A stretch of 64,000 bases of DNA from Sitta carolinensis (taxonomy: Eukaryota; Chordata; Aves; Passeriformes; Sittidae), in contig CM063284.1 of the NCBI GenBank assembly GCA_032173965.1, positions 111,884,410-111,948,409 of the forward strand. Direction: 5' to 3'. This document shows positions 13,805 through 26,200 of this stretch, in pieces. The notes beneath the pieces were generated by a model. The model searched no databases. It was not told the origin of the DNA and saw only the letters and a list, made by a program, of their open reading frames with translations. The position numbers and the translations under genes are program-made. Position 1 is the stretch's first letter; every line of letters begins with the position of its first letter.

Positions 13805-14364
13805 TTTCTTTCTTTCTCTTCTTTTCTTTCTTTTCTTTCTTCTCTTTCTTTCTCTTCTTTCTTTCTTTCTTTCTTTTTCTTCTCTTTCTTCTCTTCTTTC
13901 TCTTTCTTTCCTTTTCTTTCTTTCTTCCTTTCTTTCTTTCCTTTTCTTTTCTTTCTTTCTTCTTTTCTTTCTTTCTTTCCTTTCTTTCTTCTTTCTTTCC
14001 TTTCTTTCTTTCTTCTTCCTTTCTTCCTTTCTTTCTTCTTCCTTTCTTTCCTTCCTTTCTTCCTTCTTTCTTTCTTCCTTCTTTCTTTCCTTCTTCTTTC
14101 TTTCTTCCTTCTCTTTCTTTCTTCTTTCCTTTCTTTCTTTCTTTCTTCTTCCTTTCTTCTTTCTTTCTCTTTCTTCTCTTCTTCTTTCCTTTCTTCTTTC
14201 TTTCTTTCCTTTCTTTCTTTCTTTCTTTTCTTCTCTTTCTTTTTCTTTTCTTTTCTTTCTTCTTTCTTTCTTTCTTTTCTTTCTTCTTCTTTCTCTTTCT
14301 TCTTTCTTTCTTTCTTCTTCTTCTTTCTTTCTTCTTTCTTTCTTTCTTTTTCTTTCTTTCTTTC

Positions 14365-14404
<40 letters not shown>

Positions 14405-14771
14405 TTCTTTCTTTCTTTCTTTCTTTTCTTTCTTTCTTTCTTTCTTCTTTCTTTCTTTCCTTTCTTTCTTCTTTCTTTCTTTCTTTCTTCTTCTTCCTTC
14501 CTTCCTTCCTTCTTCCTTCCTTCCTTCCTTCGTTTCTTCTCTTCCTTCCTTCCTTCCTTCCTTCTCCTTCTTCCTTTCTTTCTTTTTCTTTCTTTCTTTC
14601 TTTCTTTTCTCTTTCTCTTCTTTCTTTCTTTCTTTCTTTCTTTCTTCTTCTTCTTTCTTCTTCTTTTCTTTCTTTCTTTCTTTCTTTCTCTTCTCTTCTT
14701 CTTTCTTTCTTTCTTTCTTCTTTCCTCTTCTTCTTCTTTCTCTTCCTTCTTCTTTCTTTCTTTCTTTCTCT

Positions 14772-14811
<40 letters not shown>

Positions 14812-14838
14812 TTCTTTCTTTCTTTCTCTTCTTTCTTT

Positions 14839-14883
<45 letters not shown>

Positions 14884-15230
14884 TTTTCTTTCCTCTTTCT
14901 TCTTCTTTCTTTCTTTCTTTTCTTTCTTTCTTTTTTCTTTTCTTTCTTTCTTTCTTCTTTCTTTCTTCTTTCTTTCTTTCTTTCTTTCTTTCTTTTCTTT
15001 CTTTCTTTCTTTTTTTTCTTTCTTTCTTCTTCCTTCCTTCCTTCCTTCTTCCTTCTTCCTTTCTTTCCTTTCTTTCCTTTCTTTCCTTTCTTTCCTTTCT
15101 TTTCCTTTCTTTCCTTTCCTTTCTTCCTTTCTTTCTTTCCTTTCTTCTCTCTCTCTCTCTCTCATCATCTCTCTCTCTCTCTCTCTCTTCTCCTCTCTCT
15201 CTCTCTCTCTCTCTTTCCTCCCTCTTTCCA
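13051..15230. repeat. Giant polypyrimidine microsatellite, (TTTC)n with TTCC and CT blocks
   Basis: From 13063 to 15163 (2101 bases) the + strand is C and T with a single purine, a G at 14532. The main unit is TTTC with many TTC and TTTTC variants. (TTCC)n blocks lie around 14492-14570 and 15030-15050, and a (CT)n block closes the tract at about 15143-15213 with two A interruptions. Such tracts are mirror-symmetric in places and can form intramolecular triplex (H-DNA), a known property of homopurine-homopyrimidine DNA. No gene lies in it: stop codons cannot arise on either strand when one strand has only C/T, so its long ORFs mean nothing. Confidence 0.98.
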
Positions 15231-17349
15231 GAACTTAAAAAATTAGATTTCGTATTTCAAGCAAGCTGTAATTTCACAGGCTATGAGGTCTCTTCTTGTA
15301 TTTAAATGTTATTAAAATAGTGTTGTAGATGTACTGGCTAATGAGATTTTTGTTTGCCTCTCTGGTGACTTCTTGCTGGAGGGGAGGGCTCTGGGGAACT
15401 TGCGCTTCAGGGACAGTGAGTGGCTGTCGAGCTGGCTGGAACACCAGATTTTACCCTGGGGTAAATTCTCACATTCTGTAGTGCTTTCATTCTAAATAAT
15501 AAAATTTTAAGTTTCTCAGGAGATAAAACTTTTTTTCCAAACAATTTTTGTTTGGAATACTAAAATCATCATGCTAAAATGCTTTTTTTCTCCAAGTTAT
15601 GTCCAAATACTTAATCTTGGTAATGCCTGCTGTAACAACACTAGCTCCAAATTTCCCTCTATGGCATAGAATTTAAGATTCTAGATGGAACTGTAGAGAG
15701 GAATCAATACCAAACACTGGTTTGAGTTTGAATAAGTCAAATAATTCCCACCAGAAACATACTCAAAATGAACACTGTTTTTTGACCAAACAATGTTTGC
15801 AATAGACAGTTGTGCTATAAAATAAACATTTAAACAGTTATGTTTTGTTATTTTTTAATTTCAACCTCATATTGCTCAAGTCAGCACAATAAAAAGCTCT
15901 ACTATATCAGCATGTAAAGGTCAGTACTGGATGCTGTCTTTGCTCGATATTGAGCTTTCATTTTTTAAATAAGAAACTCATCCCTAAATATAGTCACAAC
16001 TCAGTGTCCTTAAAATACTAGAGTGATTATAAATGTCATATAAGTGATGACCAAAACAGGATAAAGTTCACTGTAGGTCACACCTGCCATCAAGCTAATA
16101 TCTGCATCACAATGCTTTTCTGCTCCCAAGGTTCACTTTTGTTGTAATTTTTTTTTTGTGTTGAGCTGGTTCATCATAAAAAGAACAGCTGCTCTTTGTC
16201 AGCCTTAGTCTTCCCAAGGTGATTTAGATTGTTGAGGTTTGTTTTTGTTTTGGTTTTTTTTTTTTTAAATAAAAGAGAACTTTCCTGTGTACCCAGGGAC
16301 CTGAGATTTTTTTCCTTCTGTTCCTTAATGGATATATTCCAAGCAACACTGGTGAATCATCTCTGCCCTTTCAGAACTGAGAAGGTAAATCAGCCAATTA
16401 CCAAGCTCTGATGGTATTTATAACATAGATTGTAAGTGGTGGAAAAATTAAACAAAACCAGAGAAGCACAAAAAATCATAAGTACAAGTTTTATCAGCAT
16501 AAAGATCAGGTTGTTGGTGATGAACATTTCATTAATGCTGATACGACCACAAATGTATTCCCATGTAGTGTTGAAAGTCTATGTTTTGGAGGCTAATAAC
16601 CTTAATTTCAAAACTGATGAGCACACTACAAGAGAGATTGAAATAACAAAAATATTTTCATTTCTTAAATTTTCTTATCCCAATTATTTTGGGCTTGTAA
16701 CATATTTTCACAGAAGTTGAAAGGGAAAAGCACTTTGGAAGCTAAAATGAGAGAGAAATGTAGTTCATTTTTTCCTAAATGAGAAGGGAATGTAGTTCAG
16801 TCTCTTTCTTACATGTTGAAATACAAGAAGCCTTAACATTCCTGGCATTATGCAAATAATGGTAAATACAAACTCTTAGTGAATTTCAGCTGCAATTTCT
16901 CATGTGAAAAGATTGTAAAATCAGAATCAGTAGTACAGTGCAAAGTGCAAAAATTATTATTATTTTTAAATTATACTAAGCAGTACAAATATGGAAAGCA
17001 ATTTCTGCAATATTACAGTAACCTTACACTGAATAATGATGGCAGTGAACAAAATCCCTGGGCTAACATTTTGTGCATCTGTGGGTGATGACCCTGCCAG
17101 TCCAGAGACAGGACAGGATGCTGCCTCTGCCTGAGGGATGCCAGTGTTTGGTAAACTTCTCTGTGGGACACAGCGAGGACAAGACAGGAAAGACACAGAA
17201 GCCTTTATGTGCCATTAAACTTTTAAATAATCATGGGCTGGTACTTAAGACAGCAATAACTTACCTTTTATAAGACCCACAGCCTCAGATTCTACATGTG
17301 GATATAGAAAGGGATCAAAGTCCTTTTCTGTTAAGTTCATATAAGAAGT

Positions 17350-17640
17350 AGATACTATGAAGCCATTAATTCATCTGTTAATGAAATGTATTGATTCCCT
17401 TTTTAAAACCAGTAAATCAATTACAAAACTTTATTAATCAGCTTATTAACCAAGAGCACTTACAGTAATAAATATAGTCAGCATTTTAATTTTGTTAAAA
17501 CGTTATAAAAGCAGGAAGTATCTGTTGAAATTCATGCACCATACAGTCTGGAGAATGTCCAGTTGGGAAAAGGAATGGTAGTACTTGAAGACCAGACACT
17601 CATTCACAGCAACATCTAATTAAATTTCCTAATTGGTGAG
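17350..17640. promoter_or_regulatory. Possible conserved noncoding element (homeodomain-type motifs)
   Basis: A dense cluster of TAAT/ATTA-core motifs (GCCATTAATTCATC, TAAATCAATTAC, TTTATTAATCAGCTTATTAACC, CATCTAATTAAATTTCCTAATTGG) in non-repeat DNA. In an AT-rich genome such clusters can be chance. Only cross-species conservation would support it. Confidence 0.2.
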
Positions 17641-18321
17641 TCCTAGAACTATGCCTGTGTCTTTCTTTGTGTTTGTACATGGACAACTAAATGGGAAGAT
17701 ACAGCTCATATCAGTTCTTGCAGACTGAAAGAGTTTGTGCTCATGTTAACCTTGTTTCTGTCCCTTAGGTACACATCCTACCATGGTATTGGTATGGATG
17801 AAGTGGATGTGCTTTCCATGAGGGAAAATTGTAGCAGCAGGGTTGCTTTTGTCACTATTTCCCTTCTTTACATTCTGTGAGCACATAATTTTTTGTGACT
17901 TTTAGGATTCACACCTTGTGTAGAAACTGACTCCATAACTAGTCAAGTTAATGACACAGGACAAGGAAACTAGCTCAAGAACCATCACAGAATTGCAGCA
18001 TGTTGCTGAAACAAAAATTTGCTAGAATGCTTCCTGGTATAACTTCACTTCAGGGCAACAAATCTTTCTCACACAATTCCTGAGTGTGGTGTTGGGGCTG
18101 GCATAGACCAGGATTTCTGTCCACAGGTCAGTGTGAGGCAGACTGCACTGGAAAGCAGAAAGTGTATCCACATGCTATGGTTAGAAAACAAGTCATGACC
18201 TTTCCCAGAAACCAGGCCCAGTTCTATTTTGTTTATAGCTATGCAGTGGTGATCTCACTCTACTTGCCAGCTCACCTTAAATGACATGCCCTCTTTAACG
18301 GGTCATGCATATGAAACAGGC

Positions 18322-18348
<27 letters not shown>
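18322..18348. repeat. Poly-T run (27 bases)
   Basis: Uninterrupted T27 followed by AATTTT. No retrocopy body is recognisable on either side. Confidence 0.95.
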
Positions 18349-18353
<5 letters not shown>

Positions 18354-19789
18354 TCCCACTGACATCAAGTATCATAAACCTTTTAGAAGAGGAGCTAAGG
18401 ACCTGGTACAAACTTGGGCAGGAGAAGGTGCAAGAGCAAACAGTAATGAACACGCTCTGGCTCTAATTTTCTTTGGTCTGCAGTAGGAGAGAGGTGGTAG
18501 GGGAAGATTGTTCCTGACCTCAGCAGCTCTGCTGTATATCAAGGACAAGAAAATGAAAAGGTCTCACTACAATCAGATGAGATAATGGGGGAAAAGTTAA
18601 AGCAATAGTATTTTGGTACGGAATGAAGTTAATTAGCCCAACTCTGCCTCCTTTCTGAGATTTTCAAGAACACAAGAATAATAAAAGACTTTCCTAAATT
18701 CTAATTATACATATGCACATACACCTATTTTAATAATATAAGTACTGAGGAGGTCTGCACTAGATGTTTCATAAGCAGTTGGCTTGTTAGTGAGTCACAG
18801 TTACTGTTAAAATCATATTCCTAGCATGTTCTATGAAATAGCTCACAGATCACCTGCATGTTTTAAAAAAACCCAGTTGGGACCGGATGATGGTGAAGAA
18901 CAGCTTACTTGGTTATGTGTTTTAATAGATAGTGTGTAAAGATAATTTATGTGCATGGCAGCGACAAGATTTTGAGTAGAAAACATTCTTATAGTGTTGT
19001 CAATTAATTTGTCAGCATGTTAGAACTATTTCAATGGCACAAGAAGAATCTGCCAGGATAACCTATTTACAAAATAGCACCTGCATAGCATGCAAAGTCT
19101 GATTCTTACTGGTTTTACAAAAGATGTTCCGCTTAACATAAAGGAGAGTGTATTAAATGTCTAACACAAGCTAATTTGTGAACAGCAGAAAAAAGCAGAG
19201 ACTAGATTATTAATCAGTCAATAGAAATTAATAATTTCCATAAAAAACCCTTTGAAGAAGGTAATGAATTGGACATGGTGCCTATGGCACTATGCATTCA
19301 TACAGAATTTATTTTTGCTTCCAAGATATCTTTGACAACATTAGATTGCTAGCTTGACATAATCTGCCTTTGCCTATCTCACTGTGCAGTTAGGACAAAC
19401 AATTTAAGATGACCTATTGAATCACTGTGTTCTACATGGTTGTGGATAAGAAAAACCGGGTCATCGCCAAAGATGCTGCAGTCCATCATGTGACAGTGAT
19501 CAGCCAGCCATTACAGAAAGCTGCTTGTACATTGCCTTTTTTCTCGTTTGCCTCTGCCACAGCTTTTTCTTATTTTCAGTCTGGCTTTAATTGTCAGTTT
19601 CAAATAACAACATGGAAACAATCATCACTGTAGATGATCAGCTCTATCTGATCATCTCTATCCTTCACCTTTACAGTTTGGACAGATCTGGGCAGACTCA
19701 TAATCCTAGAGTCTGGCAGAGCTATGAACTTCAGATTAAAGGGAAAGCTAAAGGTGACTATGTTCTAGTACTGCAGAGTTACAGGTGAA

Positions 19790-19882
19790 TTATATTTATA
19801 TAATAATATATATTAACAATAATATTTAATTTTATATATATACTATACTATAACTTATTTATTTAATATATATATATATATG
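19790..19882. repeat. AT-rich simple repeat
   Basis: Imperfect (TA)n/(TATT)n low-complexity sequence ending in a short pure (AT) run at about 19864-19881. Confidence 0.85.
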
Positions 19883-20069
19883 AATAATGTACATATAGGA
19901 CTAAGAAACATGCATTAAACTGTAATTACACCCAATTAAATGGAATTGGTTTCAGGAAATAGATAAATTATAAGAGCAAGGGGTGTTTCCCCTGAGTACT
20001 AAAGAAATACAATATATAAAGGCATACTTTATATCTACACAAGCATCTTAGCACGGGGAATAACAGAAA

Positions 20070-20255
20070 GCTGGTCTGGAAGGGATCCAAAAAGGTCGGT
20101 CAGACTATGCCCTGCTCCAAGGCAGAATAAGCTCTGTATAAATCATCTCTGACAGATGGCTATGTTATGTCCTGCTCAAAAAAACCCCAGTGAGGCAGAC
20201 AGTATAGCTCCCTGGGCAGTCTTCATTACTCAATGATCTTTCCATTAGAGACTTT
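20070..20255 (-). mobile_element. Old CR1 LINE 3' fragment
   Basis: Contains diverged CR1 blocks: CTGGAAGGGATCC, then GGCAGAATAAGCTCTGTATAAATCATCTCTGACAGATGG (quoted in parts: GCAGAATAAGCTC, AAATCATCTCTGACAGATGG), then AACCCCAGTGAGG and CTCCCTGGGCAGTCT. This order matches the CR1 3' region read on the complement strand. Divergence suggests an ancient copy; ends are approximate. Confidence 0.75.
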
Positions 20256-23200
20256 ATCTCTGGCTGCACTGCAAGACCCTACTTCTTTTCCTGTTGTTGT
20301 TTGATCGAGATAAAAAGAAAGAGGTTTATTCCCTTTCTCTTTGCAACAAGCATGTGCTGCAGAAGAGCAGAACACTCTTTAAGAGTGTGCTCTACATGTA
20401 GAGACTGACATGAGCCATAGTGGTTTCCCAAATCCAGCAAAGCTGGGAGGCCTCTCCAGTTAAACTCATGTAATGAGTTATCTATCTTTACAAGTTCCTG
20501 AACAGAAAGCTAAAGTGTTCATTTAAACCTTGCTGGTATGTCTCCGCCCTCTTTCCCTGTGGTTACTTTTAGCTGTGACCCCCCGAAAACGAGCACAGAA
20601 ATGCTCTGTACTCCCTGTGCCCTGGCCACAGGCTGCGCATTCGCTAGCCATGTGTGATGGATCATGTTAGCAGGAGAGGGTCATTGAGCCTGCTGCTCTC
20701 CGTGTTAGCTCATAACGCAACCAGAGCAAGCTCACACCCTTCCAGAGCACCTTTTTGAGTACTAAAGGAATGATTGTATGGGGAGCTCAGTGTGAGTCAA
20801 GTCCGGAGACAGGCACGGCAGCAGTGAGCTGCTCCATAAAAAATGTCTGTGAAGAAGGCATGCGCAGAACATCAGGAATGAAGGAATAGCAGGCTGGCTA
20901 ATTAAAATACTTCTCCCTGTTTTCCTAACCCACTTAGGGCGCTCTGTGTATTGGGTAACATCATGGAATTCAGACCACCATGTGCCTTGGATGACCTGGC
21001 AGGAGCTCAGATGCAATATGACACAGAAGAGACACAGCACCAGCAAGGCTGTACATGAGAGACAGCCTGTGCCTAGAGGGGCCTGTTAGCTGCACAGCCT
21101 TGCACAGAGGTAAGGCTAATCACCCTGGCTCCTAAGAAGAAGCTCTTGATCTTGGATATGAGGTTCTTTTAGTTAGTGAGTCCATGCACAAGTGGGTTCA
21201 AAAAGGAAAAAGGCCTCCAGGAGAAGCATGTGTGAGGGTCTCAGTGCAGGAAAAGTAATGAATGCCTGTTGCTGTGGGACATGAAGGAAATACACACATA
21301 TTACAGAGGTGTTTGACACTCCCTCATTTCTCAAAGAAGCTCAGTGTCTGCTGCTTGGGTCACGAGCTGTTGTCCTCTTCCTATTGTGTCACTCATGTAA
21401 TGAGACTTTTGAAAAATAAAAGATAACTTGAGATGTGTCCCTCAGCACTCCTATCCTGTTTGTGATTTGTACATACTGCTGTGGCTGACACAAATTATCT
21501 ATATTAGCCCCAGAAATACTTCTGTGTGATGCAGCTGACGTGACATTAAGTATGGGGAAAATTATTTCAGTCTTAATGAACATTATGGAAAAAGTGGAAC
21601 ATGACATAACTTAGCACACTGATGTCCTCATGTAGATGTGCCTGTAGGAGGGCAGTTAAGCAATAGAGCAGAAAGTACTGCAGAATTGATGGATGTGGAC
21701 ATTGTGAACCTGGTGGGCCAGAAATCATGGGAACTTCAAGCAAAAATCTGAGGGAGGGAGGAGGGAAAAGGAATGTTGTTGTTTGTTTTAAGGTAGTCAT
21801 GTGAGACTGCACCTGCAAAAATTGTAGTTAAGCAATATTGATAAGAAACATGAACAATGTGGTTATTGCTTGTCAGTAGAAAATTCAATTCAAAGCTGCA
21901 AGACTCTATTAACTGAGCTCTGTAATCAATGAAATTGACTGCAGCATCAGCATCCCCTGGAGTCCAGTCTCTCAACCACCAGCATGTGCCCACATAGGTA
22001 AAAGTTGAATTTAGTTCAAACATGTTTATCTTTCACCTGACATTTTACCTTTCCTCTTTTCTGCTTTTTTCACTGTTTCTAACCAATCTGTTTCCTCAGT
22101 GCAGGTTAACGGTTCAATGTCTTTCACATGTGATTGAAATTTGAGACTTCACCCGCCCTTAATATTAAAGGTAAACTAAAAAACTAGAAAAGTACACAAC
22201 TTTGAGTTCAATACCTTTTCTAATCTAATCTTAATCTTCATCCTTTATAGCATATGAGTCATAAAACTATGTGCTGATACAAGATAGTTTTAAGAACAAG
22301 AAATACTGCTGAGTGGTTGAGTCAGCAGGTTTTGTCCTAACAATTAACCGTCTAGCTTTTATGCTTGCATCCACATTAAAACAGTGAACACATTATTCTG
22401 CCAAAGAATCCCCATCCCCACTAACTGAATAAAATAAAAATCATGTAATGAGCTAGGTAGAACTGTGAGACAGGTGCAGGCATACACATTTCTTTCAGAA
22501 CCCTTACAGTATCTCTTTTACTTCTATGCATGCATCAAGATTTTGAATACATGACATGATAATGAAAACAAGACCATGGTTTGCAGTAGGATTCTAAAGC
22601 TTCTTAAAGGAATTGAAGAAATTGGAGATAATGCTTAAGTGTCTTTAGCCTATGGATTCTGTTCTTTTGTTCTTGAACAAGTCTAAAAACTACTCTGTAG
22701 TGACAGACACATAACACATGTCAGAAATATACCTGCTATACACAGAAACAGTACATCTCAGTGCTTTAAACATAACCATTCAAACCTTTGCAAATTATAC
22801 TACTCTATCAGTCAAAGAGTAGATTTTTTTTTTCTTCAGAACATGCATATTTTATGAATGTAGAAGAATGGCATGTCTATATGTAAGAAAAACATTCCTT
22901 ATAAAATCTTGGATTTAAATACATCTCCCCTTTGACATCTGCACATAAGGCTGAGGAGGAAGAGTGAGGTTTTCTTTTCATTTTTTGTAAAGCACGTTGC
23001 TTCTCTCTGGCAACTTGCTTATTTCAATCTTATTGTAAATTTCTTAAATGTCACTCGTATTTATGAATAATTAAATTATATATATGTATGTGTGACTTTT
23101 CAGCATTTAGTTTTAAGGTGGAGTGTATGTGCTTGAATACATAAATACAGAGACTACATTATGAGAAATTTTTTTTACTACAATACAGTATTTTAAAAAG

Positions 23201-26200
23201 ACTTACACAGGCACCTAGGGATAATCGATATGGGAGAATTTTCGTACCACAGAAAATAATTTAAGGACAGAACTCTCCCAGTGTTTCCAGCAGCAGAGAT
23301 GTGTTCTTAGTTTTAAATCCAATATCAACAAACTTGGTTAAGCCATTAAAATCCACAGAGGTTTGTTATTCTTCATGTTGCTAGGATTCCCAGAATGTAC
23401 ACATTCTTAAAACAATATATTTTTAGGCATATCCCATTGATTTCCTGTGAAAAATACGTTAAGAAGCCTAAAATAGAGAAAAAACCTGAACTGTGGGTTC
23501 CAGCCACAGAGACAAAGAACCTCACATGAGGCAGAATGTAATTAAGAATTTACAATACAATGATGCTTAATACCTTCCCAATCTGCAGGCTAATCAGGAG
23601 GGTGCAGATCATTTATTCTGCAGCCTGATGTAGCCTATAATTGCTACCTTTGGGCAACATTGTCCAGTCTGCAATGGCTCCTTTTCTTACTGGTTTTTGG
23701 GACATGGTGGTTGAATCAGGGAATAGTCCTGAATTCAGAAATTGTGACTGTGACCTTGTCTCTCTGTTTGAGGGTAAATACTCCTTTTTAGTGAAGACTA
23801 CAATGATGTATTGCATTTTGGGTTTTAATATTTATAAAATCCTTAGACAAAAGGTGCTGCATATTGCAAATTACAGTTATAAGACTTTTTTCTGAAGCCT
23901 TTTTTTCAGTTAACCTGATTAAGAGGATTTTAGTTGAATTAGCATTTGGTCTATATATTATTATTAATATATACCATGAAAAATAGCCTAGCTTGTTTTG
24001 CCTATTTTCAGGAGGATTTAAACTGTTCTAAACTGCATTAATGAAGGCAAAATCATAATAATACATTTCCCTCCTTGTTGTTGTGAGGTCCTGAAGTATG
24101 TTAGCTTGATACACATTAAAGTTCCTTGCTTATACATGAAATCAGAATATAGAGGGTTTGTAGCAAATTAAAAAAAGAGACTGGATAGAAAATGCTTTAT
24201 AATGACTCATGATCATGAGTGTTCAGTTCAGAAATCTGAACTGGGGTTTACCTAAATGTCAGAAGATGTTGTTTGCACTTAGGATTCAACTTTCGTGTTT
24301 TCCTCTTGCTGTTTTCACTGTATTCCTTTGGGTTACCTTTGCCCTACAAAAGGCTCTTGGTTACTACATGGTGTAGTATACGTGAACAGCAAATTAAAAG
24401 CAGAGGAACACATCTACAGCACAACGGTCTATTTTAGTACCCAGTGAAACTGGGGTAAAGGTTACAGCTGGTTAGCAAATATTTTGGCAGTGCATATAAA
24501 AGAGCAAAAGGAAATCCAGAGTGCTGAGCTTTGCATTATCAAAGGCTTTTCAATCTGTATTAATTTTTAAACACCATAAATTGCTTGGCTTGAACATACA
24601 GGCATGAAATAACATTCATCATGTTTTTTAATACAAAGGCTTGAAACAAGGAGTTGCTGACACAAATCTTTTGAATGCAACTCCACTGTTACATATCTTA
24701 AATGAAGAAAATTTACTTTTGAGCTATTTTATATCAAGGCAGCTGAATACCTTGGCTGGAAATATAAAATAGGATGAACCAATTTATTCCTGTTACTCAT
24801 CCTAAAAGTGTTTCAGTAGAAACAGGATAATATTCTTTTAGGGCTTGACATTACTGATTGGTCATCTTAAATTACACTATTTGAATGATACTGACAGGGT
24901 TTAATTCAAAGGAATGTACATAAAAAAAGCAGATAAAAAAGCAGAGAGATGGGCAGACACAGTTTGGAGTGCATAAAATGGCACATGAAATGGGACCACA
25001 TGAGATCCCCTCTTCAGATGAGCATTACCGGTATCTGAGTTGAAAACTGTCCCCTAATCTGACAGCCTAATTACAACCTGTGTACAACTCAGTCTGAAGT
25101 GCAAAGCTTTGCCAGTATGGACGAGTATTCAAATAGGCCTTGAGCTGGCCTTGCCCTCTGGACTGGCACTCCTGCCAAGACAGGACTTTAGTCCTGAGTG
25201 TGTCCAACAGAATGGGAAGGCCATCCTGCCCGCCTTGCAAAGCCAGGCTTGCAGCCTGGCTTTTAAGCCTGGCATCCCATCTCATGCTCAGTTTATACGA
25301 TGGAATATTTCACTGCAAGTGAATTACATAAGAATTTACAATAGCTCATGGAACATGTACTCATTATTAGTTTGATATTCACTGGACACTTTGTTTTAGT
25401 CAAGTCACGTTTTTCTTAAAACGGACTATGTAGAGATGACTTATAGAAGGCTGGGCAGATAGTAGAACTTTGTTTATATCTAAAGAAAGGGGATTTTCAG
25501 GGTAAAGTTAGGGCTGTTTCCTGTTTCTCAGAATTCCAGTGGACTTTGAGCAGCGCAGTATGTAACTTGGCATGCTGTGCTTCCAGACGCTCTAATGCAT
25601 ATTTGCTCTGGTTCTTCCAGCAATCCTCTGTATCTCACACACCTGATGCTGGGAAGAGAGGCAGGAGAGGTTACAGCTGAAAAGTACATGATGTTGTTTT
25701 GAACACATTTTTGAAAGATGGAACAATATTCTGAACTTCCTCCCCAGTTTAGTCTCTTTCCAACTGAAATAATGCCAGGGACTGACAGCAGCAGTCCTTG
25801 ATGCAAGAGAACAAGCATTTAAGGTTTTGCTTAAAATAAAATAAAAGTACTTTACACAAGAAGTTATAAGCTATTTAAAACATATGTCCTTTTACTTTCC
25901 CAACAGATTTTCTCATAATTACATCATATACTTTTCAGCCACTCCATAAAACATAAGGCAACTGCAGAAGGGATTGCAGGGAGACTCTGAATAAATAGGA
26001 TCTATAGGTCAAACTACACAAAGGATGTATGCTATAACATGAATTTAGCAGAAATTTTCTTCCACAAGTGTCTTGGAAAGTACTTCCTTAAAGAGGCTCA
26101 GAGTCTGTACCTAGTTATTATCATCACCATGTTTTTTACCTTGTTTCCTGACTTAAAGAAGCATGAACAGTGAAAAATACTTCTCAACAGCACCACAGTA

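Larger units (their letters stand above)
15231..20069. other. Intergenic, no gene seen
   Basis: AT-rich DNA with only short ORFs and a 27-base T run at 18322-18348. A TAAT-rich stretch at 17350-17640 is listed separately as a possible regulatory element. Confidence 0.5.

Noticed and set aside
13001..15305. Three overlapping ORFs of 745, 757 and 702 codons, made only of Phe/Ser/Leu/Pro or Lys/Glu/Arg/Gly
   Set aside because: Pure C/T (or G/A) sequence cannot encode a stop on either strand, so long ORFs are guaranteed. The composition is that of the microsatellite, not a protein.
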